20,950 nt of DNA from Actinomycetes bacterium (GTDB lineage Bacteria; Actinomycetota; Actinomycetes; JAHEKZ01): assembly GCA_027117675.1 (NCBI GenBank), contig JAJAYM010000199.1, forward strand, positions 1-20,950, read 5' to 3'. This document shows, piece after piece, positions 8,293-16,229 of the stretch. Numbering within the stretch: position 1 is the stretch's first letter; every line of letters starts with the position of its first letter. Below the pieces are notes generated by a model that was not told where the DNA came from, ran no database searches, and was given only the letters and a program-made list of their open reading frames with translations. Made by a program: the position numbers and the translations under genes.

Positions 8293-9275
8293 TCTCGGCC
8301 GAGGTCACGGTGGACGACCCGGATCGACACACTTTCGGAGGCGAGCCGCCGCATGAGCTCAACTGAGAGGGCAACGCTACGGTGCCGACCACCGGTACAC
8401 CCCAGTGCGACCGTGGCGTAGCGCCTGTTCTCAACGCGGTAGCCCTCGAGCGCGATCCGCAGTGCCGTCTCATAGGCATCCAGGAACGGCGCGGCGTCGG
8501 ACTGGCCGAGAACGTAGTCAGAAACCACTGCGTCCTCGCCGCTGAGCGGTCGCAACTCAGGCACCCAGTAGGGATTCGGAAGAAATCGGCAGTCAGCGAC
8601 GAAATCTGCGTCGACCGGCAGGCCGTACTTGAAGCCGAAAGACATCACCGTGATCTGTACCGGTCGGGTGCCCCCGTGGCCGAGCGCCGTCTGGATCCTG
8701 GTTCGGAGCTGGTGAACGTTGAGGGGGCTGGTGTCGATGAGGAGATCCGCCGACTCTCGCAACGTCACCAGTAGCGCTCGCTCTGCCGCGATTCCATCAA
8801 CCAGTCGCCCGTCTCCCTGCAATGGATGTGGACGTCGCGAAGACTCAAACCGCCGGACGATGGTGTCGTCGTCGGCCTCGAGGAAGACGAGCCGGGGCTC
8901 GATACCGAAGCTCTCGACCGCGCGCAAGGCCGCCTGCAGATCGCCGAAGAACTCACCACCACGGACGTCAGCGACGGCGGCGATCCGCAGTGTCTCAGAC
9001 TCGATACCCGACTCGGCGTTCCCGGTGGCGACCGCTGCTCGCCCCTGTCGGGCCAACTCGACCAACCGCGGCAGCAGGGATGGCGGCATGTTGTCGACCA
9101 CGAACCAGCCGAGGTCCTCGAGGGCATCGGCCGCGGTGCTCCGCCCGGCACCCGACATCCCAGTGAGAACGAGCACCTCCGGCCGGTCTGCGGAAACCCC
9201 CGTGACGCCTGTGGGCGCCTCCGGAGCGGGGAGCGATGCGCTGCTGCTGTCGGACACAGGGTCATTCTGTCGCAC
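8289..9275 (-). CDS. rapZ: RapZ/YvcJ-family nucleotide-binding protein (RNase adapter family)
   Basis: RapZ-family proteins bind nucleotides. The E. coli member is an RNA-binding adapter that guides RNase E to the small RNA GlmZ; the Gram-positive YvcJ role is less clear. The 328-residue protein shows Walker A GMSGAGRST (39-47), FVVDNMPPSLLP, LFLEADDDTIVRRFESSRRPHP, and the C-terminal domain with MSFGFKYGLP, VADCRFLPNPYW and ALGCTGGRHRSVALSV. The first ~30 residues are low complexity. The start is uncertain: GTG at 9275 (5 bases after the uvrC stop) or GTG at 9257; neither has a strong ribosome binding site, which suggests coupling to uvrC. The stop overlaps the yvcK start by 4 bases. Confidence 0.95.
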   Translation of the reverse strand: MRQNDPVSDSSSASLPAPEAPTGVTGVSADRPEVLVLTGMSGAGRSTAADALEDLGWFVVDNMPPSLLPRLVELARQGRAAVATGNAESGIESETLRIAAVADVRGGEFFGDLQAALRAVESFGIEPRLVFLEADDDTIVRRFESSRRPHPLQGDGRLVDGIAAERALLVTLRESADLLIDTSPLNVHQLRTRIQTALGHGGTRPVQITVMSFGFKYGLPVDADFVADCRFLPNPYWVPELRPLSGEDAVVSDYVLGQSDAAPFLDAYETALRIALEGYRVENRRYATVALGCTGGRHRSVALSVELMRRLASESVSIRVVHRDLGRE

Positions 9276-9280
9276 ATCGG

Positions 9281-11215
9281 TCAGAGTGCGGGGCCATCGC
9301 TGACGATCTCGCCTGTTGAGGTATCGATCCGCTCGGCCGGGGGTTGATCGGCAAGCGTTGCGACGATGGTCGCGGCCAGCTGGGGACCGATCCCCGCGAC
9401 CTCTTGAAGACCCCCGGTGCCAGCCAACTTGATGTTGCGCAGCGACCCGAAGTGCCGCAGCAGGGCGCGTTTGCGCTCGGGACCTAGCCCCGGAATCGCA
9501 TCGAGGGCACTCGTGGTGGTGTGTCGGCTGCGACGTTGGCGTTGGTAGGCGATCGCAAAGCGGTGTGCCTCGTCCCTGACCCGCTGCAAGAGGAAGAGTC
9601 CCTGGGAGCCACGGGACAAGATCATCGGTGCTTCATCACCGGCGACCCATACTTCCTCAAGTCGCTTGGCCAGCCCAACGACTGTCACGTCGGTGATCCC
9701 CAGTTCCGTGACGGCATCGGCCGCGGCGGCGGCCTGAATGGGGCCGCCGTCGACGACGACGAGCTGTGGACGGTAGGCGAAGCGCTTCGGGCGTCCGACG
9801 TCATCGTCGTCACTTCGCTCTCCTTGACCGTCCGCCATGCGCCGAAATCGCCGCCCCACCACCTCAGCCATCGCCGCAGGATCGTCGCCACCCGGACTAC
9901 GCACCGAGAACCGACGGTAGTCGCTGGTCCTCGGCATTCCATCTTCGAAGACGACCATGGAGGCAACCGGATCAGTGCCGGCTAGATGTGAGATGTCGAA
10001 GCATTCGATGCGCAACGGAGCTTCTGGCAGGCCAAGAGCCTCTTGCAGCTCCTCGAGCGCGACCGCTCGAGCCGTCAGGTCTCCCGAGCGCTTGACCTTG
10101 TGGAGCACCAACGACTGCGAAGCATTTTGGGCCACCGTTTCCATCAGCGCCCGCTTGTCGCCCCGCATCGGTTTACGGACGTCGACGTGGGAGCCTCGCC
10201 GCTCGGAGAGCCAGTCGCTGACCAGGCGGCGATCGGTCGGAGCGATGCCGGTGAGCACTTCACGTGGTATCGACTCTGGTACGAGCTCGCCGTAGAGATA
10301 CGTGAGAAACTGCTCCATCAATGCCGGTCCGTCGACATCGTCGATCTTCTCGGTGACGGTGCCCCGCTGTCCGCGCACGCGCCCGCCGCGCACGTGGAAC
10401 ACGTGAAAAGCCACCTCAAGCTCGTCCTCCACCATCGCGATGACATCGGCATCTGTGTCGTCCGGCAACACGACCGTGTTCCGCTCCAGAGCGCGTTCAA
10501 GCGCCCGGATGTCGTCGCGTAGCCGAGCGGCGCGCTCGTACTCCTGAGCGTTGGACGCCTCCACCATCTGGCGTTGTCGGTCCTTCATGAAGCGTCCGGT
10601 GTCGCCGGCGAGGAAGGCACAGAGATCGTCAACGAGTGCTCGGTGGTCATCGGCGGAGATACGGTCGACGCAGGGCGCCGTGCACTTGTCGATGTACCCG
10701 AGCAGGCAAGGGCGTCCCATCTGACCAGCGCGCTTGAAGACGCCAGGGCTACACGACCGAATCGGGAAAACGCGCAGCAGCTGGTCGAGCGTTTCGCGGA
10801 TCGCCCATGCGTGGGAGTAGGGCCCGAAGTAGCGGACCCCTTTGCGCTTGGATCCGCGCATGACTTGGGCGCGGGGAAAGGTTTCACCGACACTGACGGC
10901 GAGGAACGGATAGCTTTTGTCGTCGCGGTACTTGACGTTGAAGCGGGGATCGAACTCCTTGATCCATGCGTATTCGAGTTGGAGCGCCTCTACCTCCGTG
11001 GCGACGACCGTCCAGGTCACCGACGAAGCCGCCCACACCATCGAGTGGGTGCGCGGATGGAGCGCATCGGGATCCTGGAAGTACTGGCCGAGCCGGCTCC
11101 GGAGGCTCTTCGCCTTGCCGACGTAGACAACCCGCCCCTCGGGGTCCAGAAATCGATAGACCCCGGGACGGTCCGGGATACTGCCCTGAGTCGGTCGGTA
11201 GAGCGCGGGATCCAT
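9281..11215 (-). CDS. uvrC: Excinuclease ABC subunit UvrC
   Basis: UvrC is the dual-incision endonuclease of nucleotide excision repair, recruited by UvrB at DNA damage. The 644-residue protein is full length. It has an N-terminal GIY-YIG nuclease (GVYRF at 18-22, VVYVGKA at 29-35, the metal-binding Glu near 81) and Cys155, Cys170, Cys178 and Cys182 in the pattern recently linked to a [4Fe-4S] cluster in E. coli UvrC. A UVR domain that pairs with UvrB follows at about 208-243. The RNase H-like second nuclease includes ECFDISHLAGTDPVAS and VVVDGGPIQ, and tandem helix-hairpin-helix motifs end the protein (IPGLGPERKRALLRHFGS, VAGIGPQLA). The ATG at 11215 begins 9 bases after the Rieske gene; the ribosome binding site is weak. 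rapZ follows after 5 bases. Confidence 0.98.
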   Translation of the reverse strand: MDPALYRPTQGSIPDRPGVYRFLDPEGRVVYVGKAKSLRSRLGQYFQDPDALHPRTHSMVWAASSVTWTVVATEVEALQLEYAWIKEFDPRFNVKYRDDKSYPFLAVSVGETFPRAQVMRGSKRKGVRYFGPYSHAWAIRETLDQLLRVFPIRSCSPGVFKRAGQMGRPCLLGYIDKCTAPCVDRISADDHRALVDDLCAFLAGDTGRFMKDRQRQMVEASNAQEYERAARLRDDIRALERALERNTVVLPDDTDADVIAMVEDELEVAFHVFHVRGGRVRGQRGTVTEKIDDVDGPALMEQFLTYLYGELVPESIPREVLTGIAPTDRRLVSDWLSERRGSHVDVRKPMRGDKRALMETVAQNASQSLVLHKVKRSGDLTARAVALEELQEALGLPEAPLRIECFDISHLAGTDPVASMVVFEDGMPRTSDYRRFSVRSPGGDDPAAMAEVVGRRFRRMADGQGERSDDDDVGRPKRFAYRPQLVVVDGGPIQAAAAADAVTELGITDVTVVGLAKRLEEVWVAGDEAPMILSRGSQGLFLLQRVRDEAHRFAIAYQRQRRSRHTTTSALDAIPGLGPERKRALLRHFGSLRNIKLAGTGGLQEVAGIGPQLAATIVATLADQPPAERIDTSTGEIVSDGPAL

Positions 11216-11224
11216 GGACGAGCG

Positions 11225-11647
11225 CTAGGCGCGGACCACCGAGGGGCCATCGACGGTCACTGCGACGGAAGGCAGTGGCGACGTGGCTGGGCCGGTGACC
11301 ACCGAGCCGTCCTCGACCGAGAACTGCGAGCCATGACAGGCACAGTTAATCGTCCCGTCGGCGACATCGGCCACCGGACAACTCTTATGGGTGCAGATTG
11401 ACGAGAAGGCGACAAACTCCCCAGCCGTCGGCTGTGTGACAACCACCTGTGGGTCGTCGAGAATTACCCCGCCCCCTTCGGGTACGTCGGCGGTCGCAAC
11501 GAGCACCTCGGCGTTGCCGCCGTCACCGCCGTCACCACCCTGCGGCTCCGATCCGGAAGGCGTAGGGCTGGGGTCGGTCGCCGCCGGCTCATCGGAACCA
11601 CATGCCGCGAGTGCGGGTGCCGCGGCCAGCACAGCCCCACCCACCAC
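11225..11647 (-). CDS. Rieske [2Fe-2S] protein, probable Tat lipoprotein; start unresolved
   Basis: This is a small Rieske-fold protein, probably an extracytoplasmic electron carrier; its partner is unknown. The cluster site is CTHKSCP followed by CACHGSQF: Cys and His of each half bind iron, and the inner Cys pair is placed for the usual disulfide. Before it lie a lipobox (PALAAC) and a Thr/Ser/Pro/Gly/Asp-rich linker. The first canonical start in frame is GTG at 11647, which gives 140 residues and begins inside the signal peptide's hydrophobic core. Translating further upstream in frame gives ALERRTLLRGVVVGG, a good twin-arginine signal, but no ATG, GTG or TTG precedes it before a TGA. An ATG at 11712 would supply the missing start if two bases were absent. 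The gene may therefore be frameshifted or use a rare start. It sits between uvrA and uvrC on the same strand. Confidence 0.8.
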   Translation of the reverse strand: MVGGAVLAAAPALAACGSDEPAATDPSPTPSGSEPQGGDGGDGGNAEVLVATADVPEGGGVILDDPQVVVTQPTAGEFVAFSSICTHKSCPVADVADGTINCACHGSQFSVEDGSVVTGPATSPLPSVAVTVDGPSVVRA

Positions 11648-11789
11648 GACACCTCGGAGCAGTGTTCTCCGCTCGAGCGCCTGCTGTGCCTCGTCAATCG
11701 TGCTACTTACATGTCGAACCGGTCAATGGTTCCCGCTAACCCCGAGCGTACGCGGAACACCTCGATTCGACATCCCGCGCCGACGTGAA

Positions 11790-14672
11790 TCAGCCTGCCT
11801 TCTTGCGCCGTGCGGCGCGCCGAGGTTTGCGCGACGGTGTCACGATGGCGGCAAGGAACGAGCCAGTGTGGCTCGTCGAGACAGCCGCCACGTCTTCTGG
11901 GGTACCTTCGGCGACGATCAGGCCCCCGCCCGAACCTCCCTCTGGACCGAGGTCGATGAGCCAGTCAGCAGTCTTGATTACGTCAAGGTTGTGCTCGATC
12001 ACGATCACTGAGTTTCCAGCGTCGACCAGGCGTCCGAGGACTCCCAGCAACTTTCGGATGTCCTCAAAGTGCAGACCCGTTGTCGGTTCGTCGAGGACAT
12101 AGACGGTGCGACCGGTCGAGCGCTTCTGCAACTCGGCCGCGAGTTTGACGCGTTGGGCCTCGCCACCAGAAAGTGTCGGCGCTGGCTGACCCAGCCGCAC
12201 GTAACCCAACCCGACGTCGGTGAGGGTCTGCAAGTGGCGGGCGATCGCGGGGATAGCGGCGAAGAACTCCAATCCTTCCTCGATTGGCATGTCGAGTACC
12301 TCGGCAATGGTCTTCCCCTTGAAGTGAACTTCTAGCGTCTCGCGGTTGTAGCGCGCGCCGTGACAGACCTCACAGGGGACGTACACGTCGGGGAGAAAGT
12401 TCATCTCAATTTTGATGGTGCCGTCACCTGAACAGGCTTCGCAGCGTCCGCCCTTGACGTTGAACGAGAAGCGTCCGGGCTGGTAGCCACGGACCTTTGA
12501 CTCAGGACTGTTCGCGAACAGCTTCCGGACGTGATCGAACACACCGGTGTAGGTGGCAGGATTGGACCGCGGTGTGCGACCAATGGGGCTCTGATCCACG
12601 TGCACGACCTTGTCGATGTGCTCGAGGCCGGTGACCTTGGTATGCCGCCCCGGCACGGTGCGGGCGGAATAGACGTGCCGCGCCAGGGATGCGTAGAGGA
12701 TGTCGTTCACGAGCGTCGACTTGCCAGAGCCGCTGACCCCGGTGACCGCAGTAAGTACGCCGAGGGGGAACGCCACCGTGACATCTTGCAGGTTGTTCTC
12801 CCTGGCACCGTGGACGACGATCTCGCGCTTGGGGGTGAGCGGACGCCGAATCTGTGGTGTCTCGATCTCGAGGCGCTTGTCGAGATATGCCCCGGTCATC
12901 GAGTCTCCGCAGGCAAGCAGGTCGTCGACGGTTCCAGAGACGACCACCTGTCCCCCGTGCTCGCCGGCACCTGGTCCGATGTCGACGACCCAGTCGGCGG
13001 CTCGGATGGTGTCTTCGTCGTGCTCGACCACGATCAGGGTGTTTCCCAGATCGCGGAGTCTCACCAACGTCTCGATCAGTCGATGGTTGTCCCTCTGGTG
13101 CAAACCGATACTCGGCTCATCCAGCACGTAGAGGACACCGACGAGCCCAGATCCGATCTGGGTGGCCAGCCGAATGCGCTGAGCCTCCCCACCGGCTAGG
13201 GTGCCGGCCGCACGGTCCAGCGTCAGGTAGTGCAGGCCGACGTCGATGAGGAAGCGCAGGCGCTCGTTCACCTCTTTCAGGACCCGAACGGCGATCTGTT
13301 CCTCACGGGCCGAAAGCTCAAGGGAGAGCAGGAAGTCAGCGGCGTCGCCCATCGGAAGGGCCGCGACGCTCGCGATCGAACGACCGCCCAGGGTGACGGC
13401 CAAGGCGATCGGCTTCAGCCGCGAGCCAGCACAGGAACTACAAGGAATCTGACGCATGTAGCCCTCGAACCGCTCACGCGAGGTATCGGTCTCAGCCTCT
13501 GAATGACGACGCTTCACGTAAGGAACGACACCCTCAAAGGCGGCGTAGTACGAGCGCTGGCGTCCGTAACGGTTTCGATACTTGACGTGCACTTGCTCGT
13601 CGACGCCGTGCAGAACTGCGCGCCGCACCTTTACCGGCAGCTTGCGGAACGGGACATCAACGTCGAAGCCCATCTCTTCCCCGAGCGACTCAAGAAGGCG
13701 GGTGAAGTATTGGCTGGTGTGCGCGCCGGTCCACGGCGAGATCGCGCCAGCAGCCAGCGACTTCCGCGGGTCGGGGACGAGGAGCTCTTCGTCGACCTCC
13801 ATCTGCGTACCAAGACCGTGACAGTCAGGACAGGCGCCGTAGGGGCTGTTGAAGGAAAAGGAGCGCGGCTCGAGCTCATCGAACGACAACCCGTCGCGCG
13901 TGCAGGAGAGGTGTTCGGAGAACGTCCGTTCGCGCTCCGGGTCGTCTTCGGGACGATCGACAAACTCGAGCACGACGAGGCCGCCAGCCAACCCGAGGGC
14001 AGTCTCGACCGAGTCCGTCAACCGCTGCTTGGACGACGCCTTCACCGCGAGACGATCGACGACCACCTCGATGGTGTGCTTCTTCTGCTTGTTGAGCTTT
14101 GGCACCTCACCGAGCGGATAGACCGTGCCGTTGACCCGAGCGCGCGAGTAGCCCTGCGCCTGCAGCTGGCGGAAGAGGTCGAGGTACTCGCCCTTCCGTC
14201 CTCGCGCCACCGGGGCCAGCACCTGGAACCGGGAACCTTGCTCCAGAGCGAGCACCTGGTCGACGATATGCTGGGGCGTCTGCCGAGCGATCGGATCGCC
14301 GCAGACGGGGCAGTGTGGATGGCCAATCCGCGCGTAGAGCAGGCGCAGGTAGTCGTAAACCTCGGTGATCGTTCCCACCGTCGAGCGAGGGTTTCGCGAT
14401 GTCGACTTCTGGTCGATCGAGACTGCCGGAGACAGCCCCTCGATGAAGTCGACGTCAGGCTTGTCCATTTGGCCAAGGAACTGCCTGGCGTACGCCGAGA
14501 GACTTTCGACGTAGCGGCGTTGCCCTTCCGCAAAGATCGTGTCGAAGGCAAGGCTGGACTTTCCGGAGCCGGAGAGGCCGGTGAACACGATCAGGGCATC
14601 CCTTGGCAGGTCGAGGGGGACGTCATTGAGATTGTGCTCGCGCGCTCCGCGCACGATCAGCCGGTCAGCCAC
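11790..14672 (-). CDS. uvrA: Excinuclease ABC subunit UvrA
   Basis: UvrA is the damage-sensing ABC ATPase that loads UvrB in nucleotide excision repair. The 960-residue protein has both nucleotide-binding domains: Walker A GLSGSGKSS (about 32-40) and GVSGSGKST (near 644). It also has the UvrB-binding and insertion domains, and Cys pairs for the zinc modules (CPVCGD, CPDCHG, CSSCAG, CEACSG with CEVCHG). There are two signature motifs, each followed by a Walker B with LDEP. The first signature reads TLAGGEAQR (Ala at about 493) instead of the usual TLSGGEAQR; the second is normal. The open frame extends to 14804, but GTG at 14672 is chosen: it has GAGG 7 bases upstream and matches the family N-terminus ADRLIVRGAREHNL. 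It heads the long minus-strand run and is divergent from the MDMPI-like gene. Confidence 0.98.
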   Translation of the reverse strand: MADRLIVRGAREHNLNDVPLDLPRDALIVFTGLSGSGKSSLAFDTIFAEGQRRYVESLSAYARQFLGQMDKPDVDFIEGLSPAVSIDQKSTSRNPRSTVGTITEVYDYLRLLYARIGHPHCPVCGDPIARQTPQHIVDQVLALEQGSRFQVLAPVARGRKGEYLDLFRQLQAQGYSRARVNGTVYPLGEVPKLNKQKKHTIEVVVDRLAVKASSKQRLTDSVETALGLAGGLVVLEFVDRPEDDPERERTFSEHLSCTRDGLSFDELEPRSFSFNSPYGACPDCHGLGTQMEVDEELLVPDPRKSLAAGAISPWTGAHTSQYFTRLLESLGEEMGFDVDVPFRKLPVKVRRAVLHGVDEQVHVKYRNRYGRQRSYYAAFEGVVPYVKRRHSEAETDTSRERFEGYMRQIPCSSCAGSRLKPIALAVTLGGRSIASVAALPMGDAADFLLSLELSAREEQIAVRVLKEVNERLRFLIDVGLHYLTLDRAAGTLAGGEAQRIRLATQIGSGLVGVLYVLDEPSIGLHQRDNHRLIETLVRLRDLGNTLIVVEHDEDTIRAADWVVDIGPGAGEHGGQVVVSGTVDDLLACGDSMTGAYLDKRLEIETPQIRRPLTPKREIVVHGARENNLQDVTVAFPLGVLTAVTGVSGSGKSTLVNDILYASLARHVYSARTVPGRHTKVTGLEHIDKVVHVDQSPIGRTPRSNPATYTGVFDHVRKLFANSPESKVRGYQPGRFSFNVKGGRCEACSGDGTIKIEMNFLPDVYVPCEVCHGARYNRETLEVHFKGKTIAEVLDMPIEEGLEFFAAIPAIARHLQTLTDVGLGYVRLGQPAPTLSGGEAQRVKLAAELQKRSTGRTVYVLDEPTTGLHFEDIRKLLGVLGRLVDAGNSVIVIEHNLDVIKTADWLIDLGPEGGSGGGLIVAEGTPEDVAAVSTSHTGSFLAAIVTPSRKPRRAARRKKAG

Positions 14673-14829
14673 TCGCCATCCTCGGTGTTCAGGTCGTCGG
14701 GCACGGTCGTTGGCATCCCACGGCGGCGGCCGAACCGCAGCCTTCGGGACTCCGTCAGCGTAACCGGGCCCACTGACAGGTTCTTCCCGAAGCGGGGCAG
14801 GCATGGACCACGGCCGGTAGCGTCAGGGC
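14673..14829. promoter_or_regulatory. Divergent intergenic region, uvrA / MDMPI-like gene
   Basis: This 157-base region must hold the promoters of uvrA (leftward) and the MDMPI-like gene (rightward), since both start outward from it. I could not identify a convincing -35/-10 pair or an actinobacterial LexA box for either gene. A 5-base inverted repeat, GTCAG at 14754-14758 and CTGAC at 14773-14777, surrounds a GGGCCC palindrome and is a possible operator. Promoter location is inferred from gene arrangement only. Confidence 0.4.
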
Positions 14830-15543
14830 ATGAGCCTCGCCGTCCCCCTCACACATCTGACTGAGCTGGCGACCGCCGAGGCGTGCCTGGCGGCCGACCT
14901 GGCCGGACGCGACCAGGCCTGGGCTGCCCAGCCGTCCGCACTGCCAGGTTGGAGCCGGGGCCAAGTCGTCGGTCACTTGGCCGGCAGCGCCTTCGGAATG
15001 ATCAACCTCTGCGAGTGGGCGGCGAGCGGAGCGGAGATGCCCATGTACCACTCCCCTGAAGTTCGGGCCAGCGAGATCGAGCGTCGCGCCGCCCTGCCCT
15101 GGCCCGCACTCGTCCAAGATGTGCATGCTGGCGCCGCAGCCTTGGCAGCACGGCTCGGCGACCTGGACGAACCGCTCGGGGAGCGGACCGTGCGGCTCGG
15201 ATCAGGTGCCACGCTCGGTGCTGCTGACCTCGCCGCCGTCCGAATCCGGGAAATCGAGATCCACCGCGTCGACTTAGCCGCCGAGTATCAGCCGATCGAC
15301 TGGGCAATGCCGTTCACGATGCGAACCTTCGGTCAGCTCGCGCCCTTTTTCCGGACTCAGCGCGAGGTCCCGGCCCACATGCTCCGGTCGGTCGACTCGG
15401 GCCGGTGCTGGGAGGTCGGTGCGTCCGGTCCAGACCTCCTCGGCACAGAGGCTGACCTGCTCGGCTGGCTCCTCGGTCGGCCACCTGGGCCACTGCGTAC
15501 CTCCGACGGTTCCCCGATACCCGTCGCCCCCGCCTGGTTGTGA
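14830..15543 (+). CDS. Maleylpyruvate isomerase-family (MDMPI/DinB-fold) protein
   Basis: This 237-residue protein belongs to the family named after mycothiol-dependent maleylpyruvate isomerase, related to the DinB four-helix bundle. Members use a metal and often a thiol cofactor (mycothiol in actinobacteria). Visible here are the family N-terminal motif LPGWSRGQVVGHLA with metal-ligand candidate His49, and REIEIHRVDLA, which gives Glu141 and His145 in the E-x3-H spacing of the known metal site. A variable C-terminal domain ends in VAPAWL. The start is ATG at 14830; its ribosome binding site is weak. The gene is followed by an MBL-fold hydrolase on the same strand, so the two probably act together. 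The true substrate is unknown; the family name does not prove maleylpyruvate isomerase activity. Confidence 0.85.
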   Translation: MSLAVPLTHLTELATAEACLAADLAGRDQAWAAQPSALPGWSRGQVVGHLAGSAFGMINLCEWAASGAEMPMYHSPEVRASEIERRAALPWPALVQDVHAGAAALAARLGDLDEPLGERTVRLGSGATLGAADLAAVRIREIEIHRVDLAAEYQPIDWAMPFTMRTFGQLAPFFRTQREVPAHMLRSVDSGRCWEVGASGPDLLGTEADLLGWLLGRPPGPLRTSDGSPIPVAPAWL

Positions 15544-15552
15544 CACCGACCC

Positions 15553-15560
15553 AAGAGGAG
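15553..15560 (+). promoter_or_regulatory. Ribosome binding site of the MBL-fold hydrolase
   Basis: AAGAGGAG lies 6 bases before the ATG at 15567 and decides that start over an upstream in-frame GTG at 15540. That GTG overlaps the previous stop as GTGA, so a minor coupled start cannot be excluded. Confidence 0.75.
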
Positions 15561-15566
15561 AACCCG

Positions 15567-16217
15567 ATGTCGTACACCGGAGAAGTGGTCGTCGATGGCC
15601 CAGCCCAGACGCGCGAGCTGCCCGCGCTCATCATCAGCAAGGTCGCCGTCGGGCCGTACAACAACAACTGCTACCTGCTGCGATGTCGACGCACCGACGA
15701 CCAACTGCTGATCGATGCCGCAGACGAGCCGGAAGTTCTGACAGCGCTGATCGGCTCCAACGGCTTGGCGACCGTCGTGACGACCCATCGTCACGGCGAC
15801 CACTGGCAGGCACTCCCGGCAGTCGTCGTTGCCACCGGTGCCAAGACGGTCGCGCATCCGCTCGACGCCCCTGAACTACCCGTTGACACTGACGTTCTCG
15901 TGGATCACGGAGCGACGGTTGCTGTAGGCGACGTCACCCTTGAGGTGATCCACCTCCGTGGGCATACCCCCGGCAGCATCGCGTTGCTTTACGACGACCC
16001 GGAGGGGACGCCGCACCTTTTCACCGCCGACAGCCTCTTCCCCGGTGGCGTCGGGAAGACAACGCCCGATACCTTCCCGCAACTCTTCGCGGACGTAAAC
16101 GAGCGCATCTTCGAACGGCTCCCTGACGAGACGTGGTTCTACCCGGGTCACGGCAACGACTCCACCCTCGGGGCTGAACGACCCCATCTGGCCGAATGGC
16201 GCAGTCGAGGCTGGTGA
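15567..16217 (+). CDS. MBL-fold metallo-hydrolase, glyoxalase II-like
   Basis: This is a soluble 216-residue metallo-beta-lactamase-fold hydrolase resembling hydroxyacylglutathione hydrolases, which cleave thioesters. The dinuclear metal site is complete: His74, His76, Asp78 and His79 in THRHGDH, His133 in GHTPGS, Asp155 in FTADSLF and His195 in YPGHGND. The short length, lacking the C-terminal glutathione-binding domain of classical glyoxalase II, fits the small actinobacterial members found near uvrA (for example Rv1637c in M. tuberculosis, from memory). It starts 23 bases after the MDMPI-like gene, so a shared role with a thiol cofactor is plausible. Its stop is 12 bases from the convergent sulfotransferase stop. 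Substrate unknown. Confidence 0.9.
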   Translation: MSYTGEVVVDGPAQTRELPALIISKVAVGPYNNNCYLLRCRRTDDQLLIDAADEPEVLTALIGSNGLATVVTTHRHGDHWQALPAVVVATGAKTVAHPLDAPELPVDTDVLVDHGATVAVGDVTLEVIHLRGHTPGSIALLYDDPEGTPHLFTADSLFPGGVGKTTPDTFPQLFADVNERIFERLPDETWFYPGHGNDSTLGAERPHLAEWRSRGW

Positions 16218-16229
16218 TAGCCCGCGTAC

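Noticed and set aside
10574..11401. Plus-strand open frame (275 codons) opposite uvrC and the Rieske gene
   Set aside because: It overlaps the conserved UvrC N-terminus and the Rieske motif on the other strand, so it is explained by them.
11716..11732. GAACC/GGTTC repeat as a LexA box for the Rieske-uvrC genes
   Set aside because: The spacing between GAAC and GTTC is 9 rather than 4 bases, so it does not fit the actinobacterial SOS box.
14673..14804. Longer N-terminus for UvrA starting at 14804
   Set aside because: The extra 44 residues are unlike UvrA, while GTG 14672 has GAGG at good spacing and matches the family start.
14673..14829. LexA/SOS box upstream of uvrA
   Set aside because: No GAAC-N4-GTTC-like palindrome was seen. 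The closest fragments have wrong spacing.
13503..14864. Long plus-strand open frame (453 codons) opposite uvrA
   Set aside because: Antisense shadow of highly conserved UvrA sequence, rich in charged residues with no family motif.
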